64,000 bases of DNA from Halolamina sp. CBA1230. Lineage in GTDB: Archaea; Halobacteriota; Halobacteria; Halobacteriales; Haloferacaceae. Under the pieces are notes generated by a model that did no database searches, was not told the origin of the DNA, and saw nothing but the letters and a program-made list of their open reading frames with translations. Below are positions 44,871 through 53,065 of the stretch, piece by piece. How positions within the stretch are numbered: position 1 is the first letter of the stretch; the number at the start of each line of letters is the position of its first letter. Where the stretch lies: positions 1,426,001-1,490,000 of the forward strand of contig NZ_CP054587.1 of NCBI RefSeq assembly GCF_002025255.2, given 5' to 3'. Both the position numbers and the translations under genes were made by a program.

Positions 44871-46115
44871 GTGCTGCCCTCCACCGACAGCCCGATCGGC
44901 CGACGCGCCGCGCTCGCGACGGGCGTCGCCGCCGCGTCGTCGCTGGCCGGCTGTACGACCGTCCGCCGGATTCGACGACTGTACGACGACCCACACACCC
45001 ACCACAGCGACGCCACCCTCGGCGAGCCGCCGGAGCCGTGGCCGACGCTCGGCCACGACGCCCGCCGGACCGGATACCGGGAGACGGCCCCCGATATCGC
45101 CGCCGAGCCGACGATCGAACGCGTCGGCGGCGGCGGCGGCGAGTTCCGCGACACCGCGCCGGCGGTGACTTCCGAGGCGGTGTACGCGACGACGGTGTCC
45201 TACGCCGACGACGGCCGGACTCGCGGGTTCGCGGCGACCGGGCGGGACGGCGAATCGTGGTGGGAGCGGCAGTGGGAGGACGGCGACGTGCCCGCGGCGC
45301 CGACGATTCACGGGGAGACGGCGCTGCTCTCGCGGGGCAGGACGACCGTCGCCGTCGATCGCCGGTCCGCCGAACTGCGGTGGGAGTACGCCGCCGGCAG
45401 CGGCGACGGCGTCCCGACCGCCGTTGGGGAGACGGTGTACCTCCCCGGACGGCGACTGCTCGCGCTCGACGGCGTGACCGGCGAGTGCCGCTGGGCGGCC
45501 GACGACCTGTCGAACCCGCCCGGCCCGGTCGCGGCCACCGAGTCGACCGTGTTCGCGGAGGGTGACGGAACGCTCTACGCGGTCGACGCCGCCGACGGGA
45601 GCGTTCGCTGGCAGGAGAGCGTCCCCGAACCGGGGTACGACGCGCCGGTCGTCGGCGACGCGGTGGTCGCAGTGATGGGCTCGGAGGGGCTTCTGCAAGC
45701 GATCCCCCGGGGCGACGACGCCGAGCGCTGGCAGCGACAGGTCCCCGGCGGGCAGGTCGCGCCGTCGGTCGCCCACAGCCGCGTCTACGCGGTCAGCGAC
45801 ACGGACGATAGCCTCCTCGCGTTCGACACCCACACCGGCGAGACCGACTGGTCGACCGGCCTCGGCCCGACGGTCGACCACCGGGTCGCCGTCGGCGGCG
45901 GGACGGTGTACGCGATGGGGTACGACGGATCGATCGAGGAGGACGTGCTGTTCTGTGTCGACGCCGCCAGCGGCGAGGTCCGCCGGACGGTGCCGCTCCG
46001 GACCGCCGCCGACGAACCGCTCGTCACCGAAGGAACGGGCGTCGCGCTCGCCGACGACGGCGTGCTGTTCCCCGCGGGCGTCGACGGGGAGTACGGGATC
46101 TACCGGCTCGGGTGA
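44871..46115 (+). CDS. Tat-exported lipoprotein with PQQ-like beta-propeller
   Basis: A 414-residue exported protein. The signal MLPSTDSPIGRRAALATG has a twin-arginine motif, and AAASSLAGC forms the lipobox. The mature protein is a beta-propeller of PQQ-like blades seen in repeated units such as ALDGVTGECRWAADDL, AVDAADGSVRWQESVPEPG, AFDTHTGETDWS and CVDAASGEVRRTVPL. No catalytic residues of quinoprotein dehydrogenases are evident, so it probably has a structural or binding role at the cell surface. Start is GTG 44871, 39 bases after purC. Confidence 0.88.
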   Translation: MLPSTDSPIGRRAALATGVAAASSLAGCTTVRRIRRLYDDPHTHHSDATLGEPPEPWPTLGHDARRTGYRETAPDIAAEPTIERVGGGGGEFRDTAPAVTSEAVYATTVSYADDGRTRGFAATGRDGESWWERQWEDGDVPAAPTIHGETALLSRGRTTVAVDRRSAELRWEYAAGSGDGVPTAVGETVYLPGRRLLALDGVTGECRWAADDLSNPPGPVAATESTVFAEGDGTLYAVDAADGSVRWQESVPEPGYDAPVVGDAVVAVMGSEGLLQAIPRGDDAERWQRQVPGGQVAPSVAHSRVYAVSDTDDSLLAFDTHTGETDWSTGLGPTVDHRVAVGGGTVYAMGYDGSIEEDVLFCVDAASGEVRRTVPLRTAADEPLVTEGTGVALADDGVLFPAGVDGEYGIYRLG

Positions 46116-46124
46116 ACCCCGGTC

Positions 46125-46385
46125 TCAGAGCAGCGAGGGGAGGAACAGCAGGGCGAGGAAGAGATGCCAGACGACCGCGGCTTGCCGGGTCTGCGATCCC
46201 GACCCGGGCTGGGGCGGCCGCCGGAACACGGCGTCGTAGATGAACAGCGTCGCGAGGAGAGCACCGCCGAGCAACCCGAGTCGGAACTCGACGTCGGTCA
46301 GCGCGCCAACGGCAGACCCCCCACCCAGAGAGACAGCGATCGCGACCAGTACCTTGTCGTAGTAACTGAGAGATCGCATCGTCAT
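46125..46385 (-). CDS. Small membrane protein, unknown
   Basis: An 86-residue protein with three hydrophobic stretches (KVLVAIAVSLGGGSAVGAL, FRLGLLGGALLATLFIYDAV, VVWHLFLALLFLPSLL). It begins MTMRSLSYYD at ATG 46385, with ATG 46379 also possible. A loop PPQPGSGSQTRQ separates helices two and three. It is convergent with the propeller lipoprotein and divergent from purS. No function can be assigned. Confidence 0.65.
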   Translation of the reverse strand: MTMRSLSYYDKVLVAIAVSLGGGSAVGALTDVEFRLGLLGGALLATLFIYDAVFRRPPQPGSGSQTRQAAVVWHLFLALLFLPSLL

Positions 46386-46542
46386 CGCACTCCTCCCTAC
46401 ACGTCTCAGACTGAAAAGCGGCCGAGCCGACCGCCCCGACTGAGGACGCCGAACCACGACTCGACGGCTCCCGATACCCACGAATATGCATACACGTCGA
46501 CGACCACAACCCCTTTTACGCACGGACGAACATACTCAGTCG

Positions 46543-46800
46543 ATGACCGCCTACACCGCGACGGTGACGGTGCGGCTGAAGCGCGGCGTGCTCGATCCGG
46601 AGGCCGACACGACCCAGCAGGCGCTGGAGCGGCTGGGGTTCGAGCTCGCGGATCTGCGCTCGGCCGACCAGTTCGAGGTGGATCTGGAGGCCGAGAGCGC
46701 CGACGCCGCCGCCGAGCGCGCCGACGAGATGGCCGAGCGGCTGCTCGCGAACCCGACGCTGCACGACTACGACGTGGCGGTGGAGGAACGAGCCGGATGA
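46543..46800 (+). CDS. purS: Phosphoribosylformylglycinamidine synthase subunit PurS
   Basis: An 85-residue PurS, the small subunit of the FGAM synthase complex. TAYTATVTVRLKRGVLDPEA and the helix TTQQALERLGF are typical, with the C-terminal strand HDYDVAVEERAG. It bridges PurL and PurQ and helps ammonia pass between them. It starts at ATG 46543; CTTTTACG about 30 bases upstream is a reasonable TATA box. purQ follows after 55 bases. Confidence 0.94.
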   Translation: MTAYTATVTVRLKRGVLDPEADTTQQALERLGFELADLRSADQFEVDLEAESADAAAERADEMAERLLANPTLHDYDVAVEERAG

Positions 46801-46813
46801 CTGTCTCGGCCTC

Positions 46814-46871
46814 CGACTGCGACCGACAGGGTTCCACCACCCGGAGGTGGTTTTCGTGACGGTCGCAGTCG
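46814..46871 (+). promoter_or_regulatory. Inverted repeat bracketing the purQ ribosome site and start codon
   Basis: Arms CGACTGCGACCG (46814-46825) and CGGTCGCAGTCG (46860-46871) are perfect 12-base complements with a 34-base loop. The loop contains the Shine-Dalgarno-like GGAGGTG (46843-46849) and the GTG start (46856). Inside it, CCACC (46834-46838) can pair with GGTGG (46846-46850), covering part of the ribosome site. The downstream arm lies in the first codons of purQ. Confidence 0.6.
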
Positions 46872-47533
46872 TCCAGTTCGGCGGCTCGAACTGCGACCGC
46901 GACGCAGTGCGGGCGCTCGACCGCGTCGGCATCGACGCCGAGCGTGTCTGGCACGAGGACGGCCTCCCAACGGGGACGGAGGGAGTCGTCCTCCCCGGCG
47001 GGTTCTCCTACGGCGACTACCTCCGGGCGGGCGCGATGGCCGCCCACTCGCCGATCATGAACGAGGTTCGCGCGGCCGCGGCGGACGGGACGCCCGTGCT
47101 CGGTGTCTGTAACGGTGCCCAGATCGGCAGCGAGAGCCGGCTCACCCCGGGGGCGTTCACCACGAACCGCAGCGCGCGCTTCCAGTGTGAGGACGTGTTC
47201 CTTCGCGTCGAGAACGCCGAGACGCTCTGGACTGCGGCGTACGACGAGGGCGAGGTGATCGAACTCCCGATCGCTCACGGCGAGGGGCGGTTCGAGATCG
47301 ACGACGCGGCGTACGAGGAACTGGTCGAGGAGGACCGCGTGCTGTTCCGCTACTGCGACGCCGACGGCGAGGTGACCGACGAGGCGAACCCCAACGGCTC
47401 GAAGGGGAACGTCGCGGGCGTGCTGGGCGAGCGCGAGAACGTGGCCGTGTTGATGCCGCATCCGGAGCGGGCTTCGTTGGCGGAGTTGGGCGGGAGTACG
47501 GACGGGCAGGGCGTTCTGGAGGGGCTGGCGTAG
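46856..47533 (+). CDS. purQ: Phosphoribosylformylglycinamidine synthase subunit PurQ
   Basis: A 225-residue class I glutamine amidotransferase that feeds ammonia to PurL. It has VAVVQFGGSNCDRDAVRALD at the start, LPGGFSYGDYLRAGAMAA, the nucleophile cysteine in VLGVCNGAQIG and the C-terminal His-x-Glu in LMPHPERASL. The GTG 46856 start is fixed by an unusually good ribosome site GGAGGTG six bases before it. purS lies just upstream; purL is not in the window. Confidence 0.94.
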   Translation: MTVAVVQFGGSNCDRDAVRALDRVGIDAERVWHEDGLPTGTEGVVLPGGFSYGDYLRAGAMAAHSPIMNEVRAAAADGTPVLGVCNGAQIGSESRLTPGAFTTNRSARFQCEDVFLRVENAETLWTAAYDEGEVIELPIAHGEGRFEIDDAAYEELVEEDRVLFRYCDADGEVTDEANPNGSKGNVAGVLGERENVAVLMPHPERASLAELGGSTDGQGVLEGLA

Positions 47534-47537
47534 GAGG

Positions 47538-47562
47538 TTTCGGGGCGTTTTGGGCGTTTCTT
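47538..47562 (+). terminator. T-rich terminator of purQ
   Basis: Just after the purQ stop come three T-runs (TTT, TTTT, TTTCTT) separated by G-rich stretches in the coding strand. Archaeal RNA polymerase stops at such oligo-T tracts without needing a hairpin. Assignment is by composition and position only. Confidence 0.4.
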
Positions 47563-47604
47563 CGACGACCCGGGGTTATCGACGACTCGAACAGCAACAG
47601 TAGC

Positions 47605-48067
47605 AGCATCTCGGTACTCCATGACGGCTGCGACCGCAACAGCATCTCGGTACTCCATGACGGCTGCGACCGCAACAGCATCTCGAAGCATGACCACTTG
47701 TACCGCAACCGCGACCGCACAGCGATGGTCTTCCCCGCATCCTCGCGGGTCACTCCGTTCCCCGCTCGGTTTTCCGCGGCCTCCCGTCGGTCGGCCGCGC
47801 CATCCTCCCCACGGGCTCGCCGACCGTTGGCGAGCCCTCGCGTCCACCGCGACCGCACCGCCACGACTGTCGGCGCGAAACGCGAGCGGCGACGGCCGCG
47901 AGCCAGCGCGAGGGACGAACGAGCGAACGGACGTGAGCGAGAGAGTCGGCTGGGGAGGTGTATGGGCTGTGCGGGGCGGTGCGGTCACAAGTGGTCTACG
48001 ATCGAGATGCTGTTCGCGGTCACAGTCTCGATGATCAGCGTGTTGCTGTCCGCGGTCGCCGTCTCAA
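47605..48067. repeat. Near-palindromic non-coding element with inverted 36-base repeat arrays
   Basis: The left arm is a tandem array of a 36-base unit (AGCATCTCGGTACTCCATGA and onward): two perfect copies at 47605-47640 and 47641-47676, then a partial third from 47677. The right arm holds degenerate copies in the opposite orientation, also with a 36-base period (GCTGTTCGCGGTC at 48009 and GCTGTCCGCGGTC at 48045). Matching inner pairs are AGCATCTCGA/TCGAGATGCT (47677/48002) and GACCACTTGT/ACAAGTGGTC (47692/47987), and both pairs share a symmetry centre at 47844. No credible protein gene or transposase is present. The element lies between convergent purQ and RaSEA genes. Confidence 0.75.
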
Positions 48068-48068
48068 C

Positions 48069-48115
48069 GCTCAAAACCAAGCCAGAAACACCGACCAGAC
48101 CACCAAACCCGAAAA
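48069..48115 (-). terminator. T-rich terminator of the RaSEA gene
   Basis: Read on the minus strand after the RaSEA stop, the sequence holds TTTT, TTT, TTT and TTTT runs in a G-rich background. This matches the oligo-T signals used by archaeal RNA polymerase and mirrors the tract after purQ on the other side of the repeat element. Confidence 0.4.
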
Positions 48116-49195
48116 CTACCGAGCTAACGGCATGTTGAACGACTGCTCCTCCTCCAGCACCAGCTCCCACGTGAACTCACACTCACACTCGACCTGCTCG
48201 AACACCGAGGGGTCCTGCCGCAGGTCGAAGTCCTTGATCGCGCGCTGCACGCGGTCGTCGCACTCGCCACAGTTGTGCGGGCCGCGATCCGACCCGTGGC
48301 CGACGGGGTCCGACACCACGATCGCGTCGACGTCCGTCGTCGTCCGCAGCACCTCCGCGACCGACCAGAGCCACGGCGGCCGGTAGCCGCCCTCGTAGAA
48401 CAGCTCGTCCACCATCGTGTAGCGCTGGACGTTACAGGGGTTCATCGAGACGGTGTGACAGCCATCGACCGCGCCACAGCGCCGGACGCTGGACTGCATG
48501 TCCTCCAGCGCCTCCTTCTCCGAGAGGAACGGCGGCTTCATCAGCAGGTACGCCTTCACGCCGGCGTCGCCCGCCCGCGCCTCCACGCAGGCGTCCTCGA
48601 ACGCCGCGAAGTCGAAGTACTTGTTCACGCAGTCGTGGCGCACGCGGTCGGTCGCAGTCTCCAGCCCCACCGCGACGTCCGTCTCGATGCCGCGGTCCGT
48701 GAACTCCCGGACCTTCTCGCGGTCGACGAAGTCCGGCAGCGACTCGACGACGATCCGGTCCCGATCCGCGAACGTATCGGCGATCGCCTGCCGCGTCTCG
48801 GCGGGCACCTCGCGCTCGTCGAGGAACGAGCCGGAGGTGTAGATCTTGATCAGCCCCGACTCGTCGTCGGCCTCCTCGGCCTCGTGGTCGAGACAGTGCT
48901 GGATCTGCTCCATCAGCGCGTCGTGGCTCACGCTGCCGCCCTCGACGGACTCGGCGACGTAGCCACACATCGTACACCCCCCCGCCCGCGCCCAGCGACA
49001 GCCGCCGGTGTTGAGGATGATCGTCAGGCTCTGGTACACCCCGTCAGGGGTGTTGTCCTCGTCGATCCACACCCGGGTGGGCTCGCGGGGGTCGTAGCTC
49101 TGGTCGTTCTCCGCGCGGATGTCGCGCATGGCCTGGTTGTGCGCGTCCATCCCCCGCCCGCGCTCGTACACTTCGGGCGTCGGCTCGCTGCTCAT
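48116..49195 (-). CDS. raSEA: Archaeosine biosynthesis radical SAM protein RaSEA
   Basis: A 359-residue radical SAM enzyme of the TIGR01210 family. The cluster cysteines are in GGCRWARAGGCTMCGYVAE (C-x7-C-x2-C), and VGLETATDRVRHDCVNKYFD and KAYLLMKPPFLSEKEALEDM are typical. The C-terminal region has further cysteines (HNCGECDDR). RaSEA works with ArcS to turn the lysine adduct of preQ0 at tRNA position 15 into archaeosine. The start is ATG 49195, giving a normal length; the open frame further upstream is not supported. Confidence 0.9.
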   Translation of the reverse strand: MSSEPTPEVYERGRGMDAHNQAMRDIRAENDQSYDPREPTRVWIDEDNTPDGVYQSLTIILNTGGCRWARAGGCTMCGYVAESVEGGSVSHDALMEQIQHCLDHEAEEADDESGLIKIYTSGSFLDEREVPAETRQAIADTFADRDRIVVESLPDFVDREKVREFTDRGIETDVAVGLETATDRVRHDCVNKYFDFAAFEDACVEARAGDAGVKAYLLMKPPFLSEKEALEDMQSSVRRCGAVDGCHTVSMNPCNVQRYTMVDELFYEGGYRPPWLWSVAEVLRTTTDVDAIVVSDPVGHGSDRGPHNCGECDDRVQRAIKDFDLRQDPSVFEQVECECEFTWELVLEEEQSFNMPLAR

Positions 49196-49239
49196 GGCCT
49201 GGCTCCGCCGGGCACGCGGAAAACGGCTTCGACGCGGCG

Positions 49240-49620
49240 TTACTCCTCGGCTTCGACGGCGGCGATACCGGGGGGCCGCCCGAGAACCCACCATCCCACG
49301 GCGCCCAACACGGCACCGACGGCGTCGGCGACCAAATCGAGGACGGAGATCCCCCGCCCCGGAACGAACCCCTGCAGGAGCTCCACGACGCCGCCGAAGG
49401 CGGTCACGACGACCACGACGGCGATCACGCTCCGGGCGGTTCGGGCACGCAGCGCGACCAGCGCGGCGACGGCGAGCACCGCGTAGCCGGCGACGTGGAG
49501 GAGTTTGTCGACGCCGACGGGGCCGACGGTGCCGCCACCCGCGCCCGCACTGCCCGGGACGAGCGAGGCGGCGAGAACGGCGACCCCGACGGCAACCGGG
49601 AGCCAGCGACGAGCGTCCAT
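49240..49620 (-). CDS. VanZ-like membrane protein
   Basis: A 126-residue protein with four hydrophobic helices. The VanZ features are VDKLLHVAGYAVLAVAALVA (with D-K-x-x-H) and VVELLQGFVPGRGISVLDLV, where Q-x-x-x-x-R-x-x-S-x-x-D-x-x-x-N/D is the family core. VanZ proteins in bacteria affect lipoglycopeptide sensitivity, but the archaeal role is unknown. ATG 49620 gives MDARRWLPVAVGV. It is 44 bases upstream of RaSEA on the same strand, so the two may be co-transcribed. Confidence 0.87.
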   Translation of the reverse strand: MDARRWLPVAVGVAVLAASLVPGSAGAGGGTVGPVGVDKLLHVAGYAVLAVAALVALRARTARSVIAVVVVVTAFGGVVELLQGFVPGRGISVLDLVADAVGAVLGAVGWWVLGRPPGIAAVEAEE

Positions 49621-49714
49621 ACCCGTGGGTGGAACGACGGGTCCAAAGCCGTTGTGCGACCGGGCTGTCGACGCTGGGGGTGGATTTATCTCGTCCGGCG
49701 CGGAACACCCGTCC

Positions 49715-50152
49715 ATGTCCGAGCCCTCCACCCTCTCGGAGAACCGCAATCTGCTGATTACCGTCGCCGTGGGCGCGTTGATCGTTCTCCTGTTGCTGGC
49801 CCTACTCGGGGGCCCCGGCGCGGTCGGGTTCCTCGGTTTCGTCGTCTACAGCGTCGTCTGGCTGGCGGTTCTGGCGGTCGTGCTGTGGCTGTTCTATCGT
49901 CTAGTCGTCGCCGCCGAGCGCATCGCCCACGCCCAGCAACGCATCGCCGCGGCGCAGAACCCACCCAGCGGCGCGCGAGCGACGACGGATCGGACCGTCG
50001 ACGCCGCCGGGAGCGAAACGGCCAGCAGCGACCGTGACAGCGACGAAGACGGGACGGCGAACGACACCGAAACTGACGAGACGGGGACCGACGACACCGG
50101 ATCGAACGACACGGCGGCCAGCGACGAGGACGACGGAACGGACGCCGCGTAG
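49715..50152 (+). CDS. Membrane protein with acidic disordered tail
   Basis: A 145-residue protein. Two hydrophobic helices (LLITVAVGALIVLLLLALLG and VGFLGFVVYSVVWLAVLAVV) lead into a short amphipathic helix (AAERIAHAQQRIAAAQ) and then a long tail of Asp, Thr, Ser and Gly (ETDETGTDDTGSNDTAASDE). A TATA-like GATTTATC lies about 30 bases upstream of ATG 49715, which suits a leaderless message. It is divergent from VanZ. The function is unknown. Confidence 0.75.
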   Translation: MSEPSTLSENRNLLITVAVGALIVLLLLALLGGPGAVGFLGFVVYSVVWLAVLAVVLWLFYRLVVAAERIAHAQQRIAAAQNPPSGARATTDRTVDAAGSETASSDRDSDEDGTANDTETDETGTDDTGSNDTAASDEDDGTDAA

Positions 50153-50202
50153 CTTTCACCGGATTCACAGGAACTTTCACACGTCCCCCGTACTCGCGAA
50201 CG

Positions 50203-52023
50203 ATGAGCGGTAAGAAACGGTTCACCCCCGAAGAACTGGCGCGCCTCCCCGAGTTCCACCACCCCCGCGTGGGGCCCGACGGCGAGCGGATCGCGTTCTA
50301 CTACGACGGCACCGGCCGGAACGAGCTGTACGTCCAAGAGGTCGAGAGCGGCGAGCGCCGTCGGATCAGCGACGGCGAGGTCCCTCGGGCCGCGCGCTGG
50401 CCCATCGCGTGGGACGCCGACGGCGACCGCGTGTTCTTCCACCTCGACGACGCCGGCGACGAGCAGAACGACGTCTGGGCGATCGACCTCGACGGCGACG
50501 CCGAGCCCGTGATCGAGACGCCCGGCCAGGCGTCGCTGCAGGACGTGGCCGACGACGGCCGCCTGCTGTACGCCAGCGACGAGGGCGAGCAGATGAACCT
50601 CTACCTGTTCGACCCCGACAGCGGCGGGTCCGAGCAGCTGACCGAGAACGACGAGCCCGTTCGCGGCGGGAGCTTCTCGCCCGACGACGACCGGATCGCC
50701 TACACGACCAACGAGACGGAGGCGATGGAGAACCGCGACGCGTACGTGCAGGAGCTCGAGACGGGGGAGAGCCGCCGGCTCGAGATCGGCGAGACGGGCT
50801 CCCAGACCGCGGCGGTCGACTGGCACCCCGACGGCGAGCGCCTGCTCGTGCGCGACGACACCGAGGACTTCACCAACGCCGGCGTCTACGACCTCGAACG
50901 CGACGAAGTCCGGTGGCTCAGCGCCGGCGACGCCGAGGAGAGCCCACAGGCGTTCGGCCCCGACGGCGACCGGGCGTACGTCCTGCGCAGCGAGAACGCC
51001 GGCCGCGCGCCGATCGTCTACGACGTCGACGGCGGCGGGCCGGAGCGCCTCGACCTCGCGGAGGGCGTCGCCTCGCTCGCTGGCGGCGAGCATTTCCTCG
51101 CGGACGGCCGCCCCGTGTTCACCCAGACGACGCCCGACACGCGCTCGTCGCTGCTGGCGTACGACGGCGGGACGACCGAGACGCTGATCGAACCCGACTA
51201 CGGCGACATCGACCCCGACGCGTTCGTCGACGCCGAGTACGTCACCTACGAGTCCGCGGACGGCCTCGAGGTCGGCGCGCTGCTGTACGACGCGCGGGAC
51301 CGGCCCACGGGCGAGGAGAGTGAGCAGACGCCGGGCGTCGTGAAGGTCCACGGCGGCCCGCACGGCCAGTCGATGCAGCGGTTCGACCTCTACGCCCAGT
51401 TCCTCGTGAGCGAGGGGTACTCGGTGCTACTGCCGAACTACCGCGGCTCGATCGGCCGGGGGCGGGAGTTCCAGCAGGCGATCCTCGGCGACTGGGGCGG
51501 CGCCGAGCAGGAGGACATCGCCGCCGGCGGCCGCTGGCTGGCCGACCGCGAGTTCGTCGACGCGGACCGACTGGCGGTGTTCGGCGGCTCCTACGGCGGC
51601 TACTCGGCGTACTGCCAGCTCACGATGCATCCCGAAATCTGGACGACGGGCGTCGCGTGGATCGGCATCACCGACCTGAAGCTGCTGTACGAGGAGTCGA
51701 TGCCCCACTTCCAGGCGACGCTGGAACAGCAGCTCGGCGACCCCGAGGAGAACGAGGCGCTCTGGCGGGATCGCTCGCCGATCACCCACGTCGGGGACAT
51801 GGAGGCGCCGGTGTTCGTCGTCCACGGTGTCAACGACCCGCGCTGCCCGGTGTCGCAGGCGCGCGTGTTCCGCGACGCGCTGCTGGACCGCGGCTGGGAG
51901 GAGGGCCCCGACGGCGAGTTCGAGTACGAGGAACTCGAAGAGGAGGGTCACGGCAGTTCCGACGCCGAGCAGAAAGTGCGGGCGTTCGGGCTGATCGGGG
52001 AGTTCCTGGATCGACGGCTGTAA
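50203..52023 (+). CDS. S9-family serine peptidase (acylaminoacyl/prolyl oligopeptidase type)
   Basis: A 606-residue enzyme. The N-terminal beta-propeller (about residues 15-340) shows WD-like blades such as LYLFDPDSGGSEQLTENDEP. The C-terminal alpha-beta hydrolase domain has VKVHGGPHGQS (oxyanion side), the nucleophile Ser in FGGSYGGYSAY, an Asp in GVNDPRCPVSQ and the His in EEEGHGSS, giving a full triad. The enzyme cleaves short peptides and lacks an export signal, so it acts in the cytosol. It begins at ATG 50203, 50 bases after the membrane protein gene. Confidence 0.93.
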   Translation: MSGKKRFTPEELARLPEFHHPRVGPDGERIAFYYDGTGRNELYVQEVESGERRRISDGEVPRAARWPIAWDADGDRVFFHLDDAGDEQNDVWAIDLDGDAEPVIETPGQASLQDVADDGRLLYASDEGEQMNLYLFDPDSGGSEQLTENDEPVRGGSFSPDDDRIAYTTNETEAMENRDAYVQELETGESRRLEIGETGSQTAAVDWHPDGERLLVRDDTEDFTNAGVYDLERDEVRWLSAGDAEESPQAFGPDGDRAYVLRSENAGRAPIVYDVDGGGPERLDLAEGVASLAGGEHFLADGRPVFTQTTPDTRSSLLAYDGGTTETLIEPDYGDIDPDAFVDAEYVTYESADGLEVGALLYDARDRPTGEESEQTPGVVKVHGGPHGQSMQRFDLYAQFLVSEGYSVLLPNYRGSIGRGREFQQAILGDWGGAEQEDIAAGGRWLADREFVDADRLAVFGGSYGGYSAYCQLTMHPEIWTTGVAWIGITDLKLLYEESMPHFQATLEQQLGDPEENEALWRDRSPITHVGDMEAPVFVVHGVNDPRCPVSQARVFRDALLDRGWEEGPDGEFEYEELEEEGHGSSDAEQKVRAFGLIGEFLDRRL

Positions 52024-52128
52024 CAGTCGGTCGTCGCGGGAGTTCGTTGTTCGGGAGGGGATCCGGTATCTCTCGGTGAATAGCCCCTGTGAATCGGGTA
52101 GTCAGCGAGTCTGCTTCCTTCTCGATAT

Positions 52129-52296
52129 TCACTCACTGGCGCTCTGCACATCACGAGAAGTGAGAACGAATAGGATCATCCCGATGACCAACCCCAAGAC
52201 TGCTCCCAGCGGTCCCAGGAGTAAGGCGCCGACGACCATGGTGACGAACCCGATCCCTAACACCAGAATCGGATGGGGGGCACTGTTCTCTGTCAC
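52129..52296 (-). CDS. 55-residue membrane micro-protein
   Basis: A small protein starting with GTG 52296, MTENSAPHPILVLGIGFVTM followed by VVGALLLGPLGAVLGLVIGM and an end ILFVLTSRDVQSASE. It consists of two closely spaced hydrophobic helices with a short loop and a polar tail. A clean AT-rich box TTAAATA sits about 24 bases upstream, exactly where a leaderless haloarchaeal gene would have it. Local base composition is clearly lower in GC than its neighbours. Function unknown; too short for most gene finders. Confidence 0.65.
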   Translation of the reverse strand: MTENSAPHPILVLGIGFVTMVVGALLLGPLGAVLGLVIGMILFVLTSRDVQSASE

Positions 52297-52316
52297 GGAT
52301 GTTCTATTGATCGGTC

Positions 52317-52328
52317 ATATTTAATAAT
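52317..52328 (-). promoter_or_regulatory. AT-rich TATA box of the 55-residue gene
   Basis: On the minus strand this reads GATTATTAAATA, very AT-rich against the surrounding sequence. It lies about 21 to 32 bases upstream of GTG 52296, the right distance for leaderless transcription. Confidence 0.55.
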
Positions 52329-52474
52329 CTATTCGTCGCCGTCCGTCAGACCAAAGCAATGCAGCCGATCCGCGGGTACGGTTCCGCCGTATCTATCGCT
52401 GGTGTTCCTCCCCTCGCTGAAAGAAGCCAGTCAACACCAACTGAGAGCGCCCACACCGAAACGCGTCGACGCGG

Positions 52475-52897
52475 CTACTCCCGGCTCACGATCACGGCGG
52501 TCCGGATGTCGAGCGCGGCGTCGAACTCGCTGCCGCGGCGGGTCTCGGCGCCGATCCGGAGCAGTTGGCGCTCGTGTGTCCGGCGGACCGCGCGTTTCTC
52601 CTGGGGCGTGAGCGGGAGCACCGACGCCACCCCCTCCCAGTAGTCCGGCGGGACGAAGAACAGTTCCCGGCAGTCGTCGGCGTACGGCGACTCGAACTTC
52701 CGGCGCAGCGACGCCAGACAGTCGGTCAGGTGAGCCTCGACCCGTCCCAGGAGTTCGGGAAGTTCTCGCGGGCCGACGTCGTCGGCGGTCGCGACCTGCT
52801 GGAGCACCGCGGCGTCGAACGGGACCGCGTCGGCGTCGGGCACGGGGGCGGTCTCGACGCCGTCGTCCGGGTTCGGCGGCGTATCCGGGCGTCTCAT
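52475..52897 (-). CDS. Haloarchaeal conserved protein of unknown function
   Basis: A 140-residue soluble protein starting MRRPDTPPNPDDGVETAPVP. A low-complexity N-terminus is followed by helices such as AHLTDCLASLRRKFESPYAD and QEKRAVRRTHERQLLRIGAE, and it ends in DIRTAVIVSRE. No motif is recognised. ATG 52897 is favoured over upstream starts. It stands alone, with gene-free stretches on both sides. Confidence 0.65.
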   Translation of the reverse strand: MRRPDTPPNPDDGVETAPVPDADAVPFDAAVLQQVATADDVGPRELPELLGRVEAHLTDCLASLRRKFESPYADDCRELFFVPPDYWEGVASVLPLTPQEKRAVRRTHERQLLRIGAETRRGSEFDAALDIRTAVIVSRE

Positions 52898-53065
52898 GGC
52901 TGCCTCGCCGGGCGGCACGGTCGGTCGAGGGGGAGAGAACGGACGGCAGTCGAGAGGAGCATACACCTACTTGTGCGTTCTCGGGGATAAGGAGCGCGGC
53001 AACCTACTGGTTCCGCGGCGCCGCGTCGAAGTCGACGATGCGGCGGCCCACCTCCGGCGCGGTGA

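Noticed and set aside
47605-47700. CRISPR array
   Set aside because: The 36-base units are directly joined with no variable spacers, only two are perfect, and no cas genes are near.
47700-47960. Protein gene or transposase inside the repeat element
   Set aside because: Open frames there are Arg/Ser-rich with no start context and no transposase motif.
52898-53065. A small gene or tRNA between the unknown protein and the PHP gene
   Set aside because: No cloverleaf with T-loop sequence and no credible start was seen.
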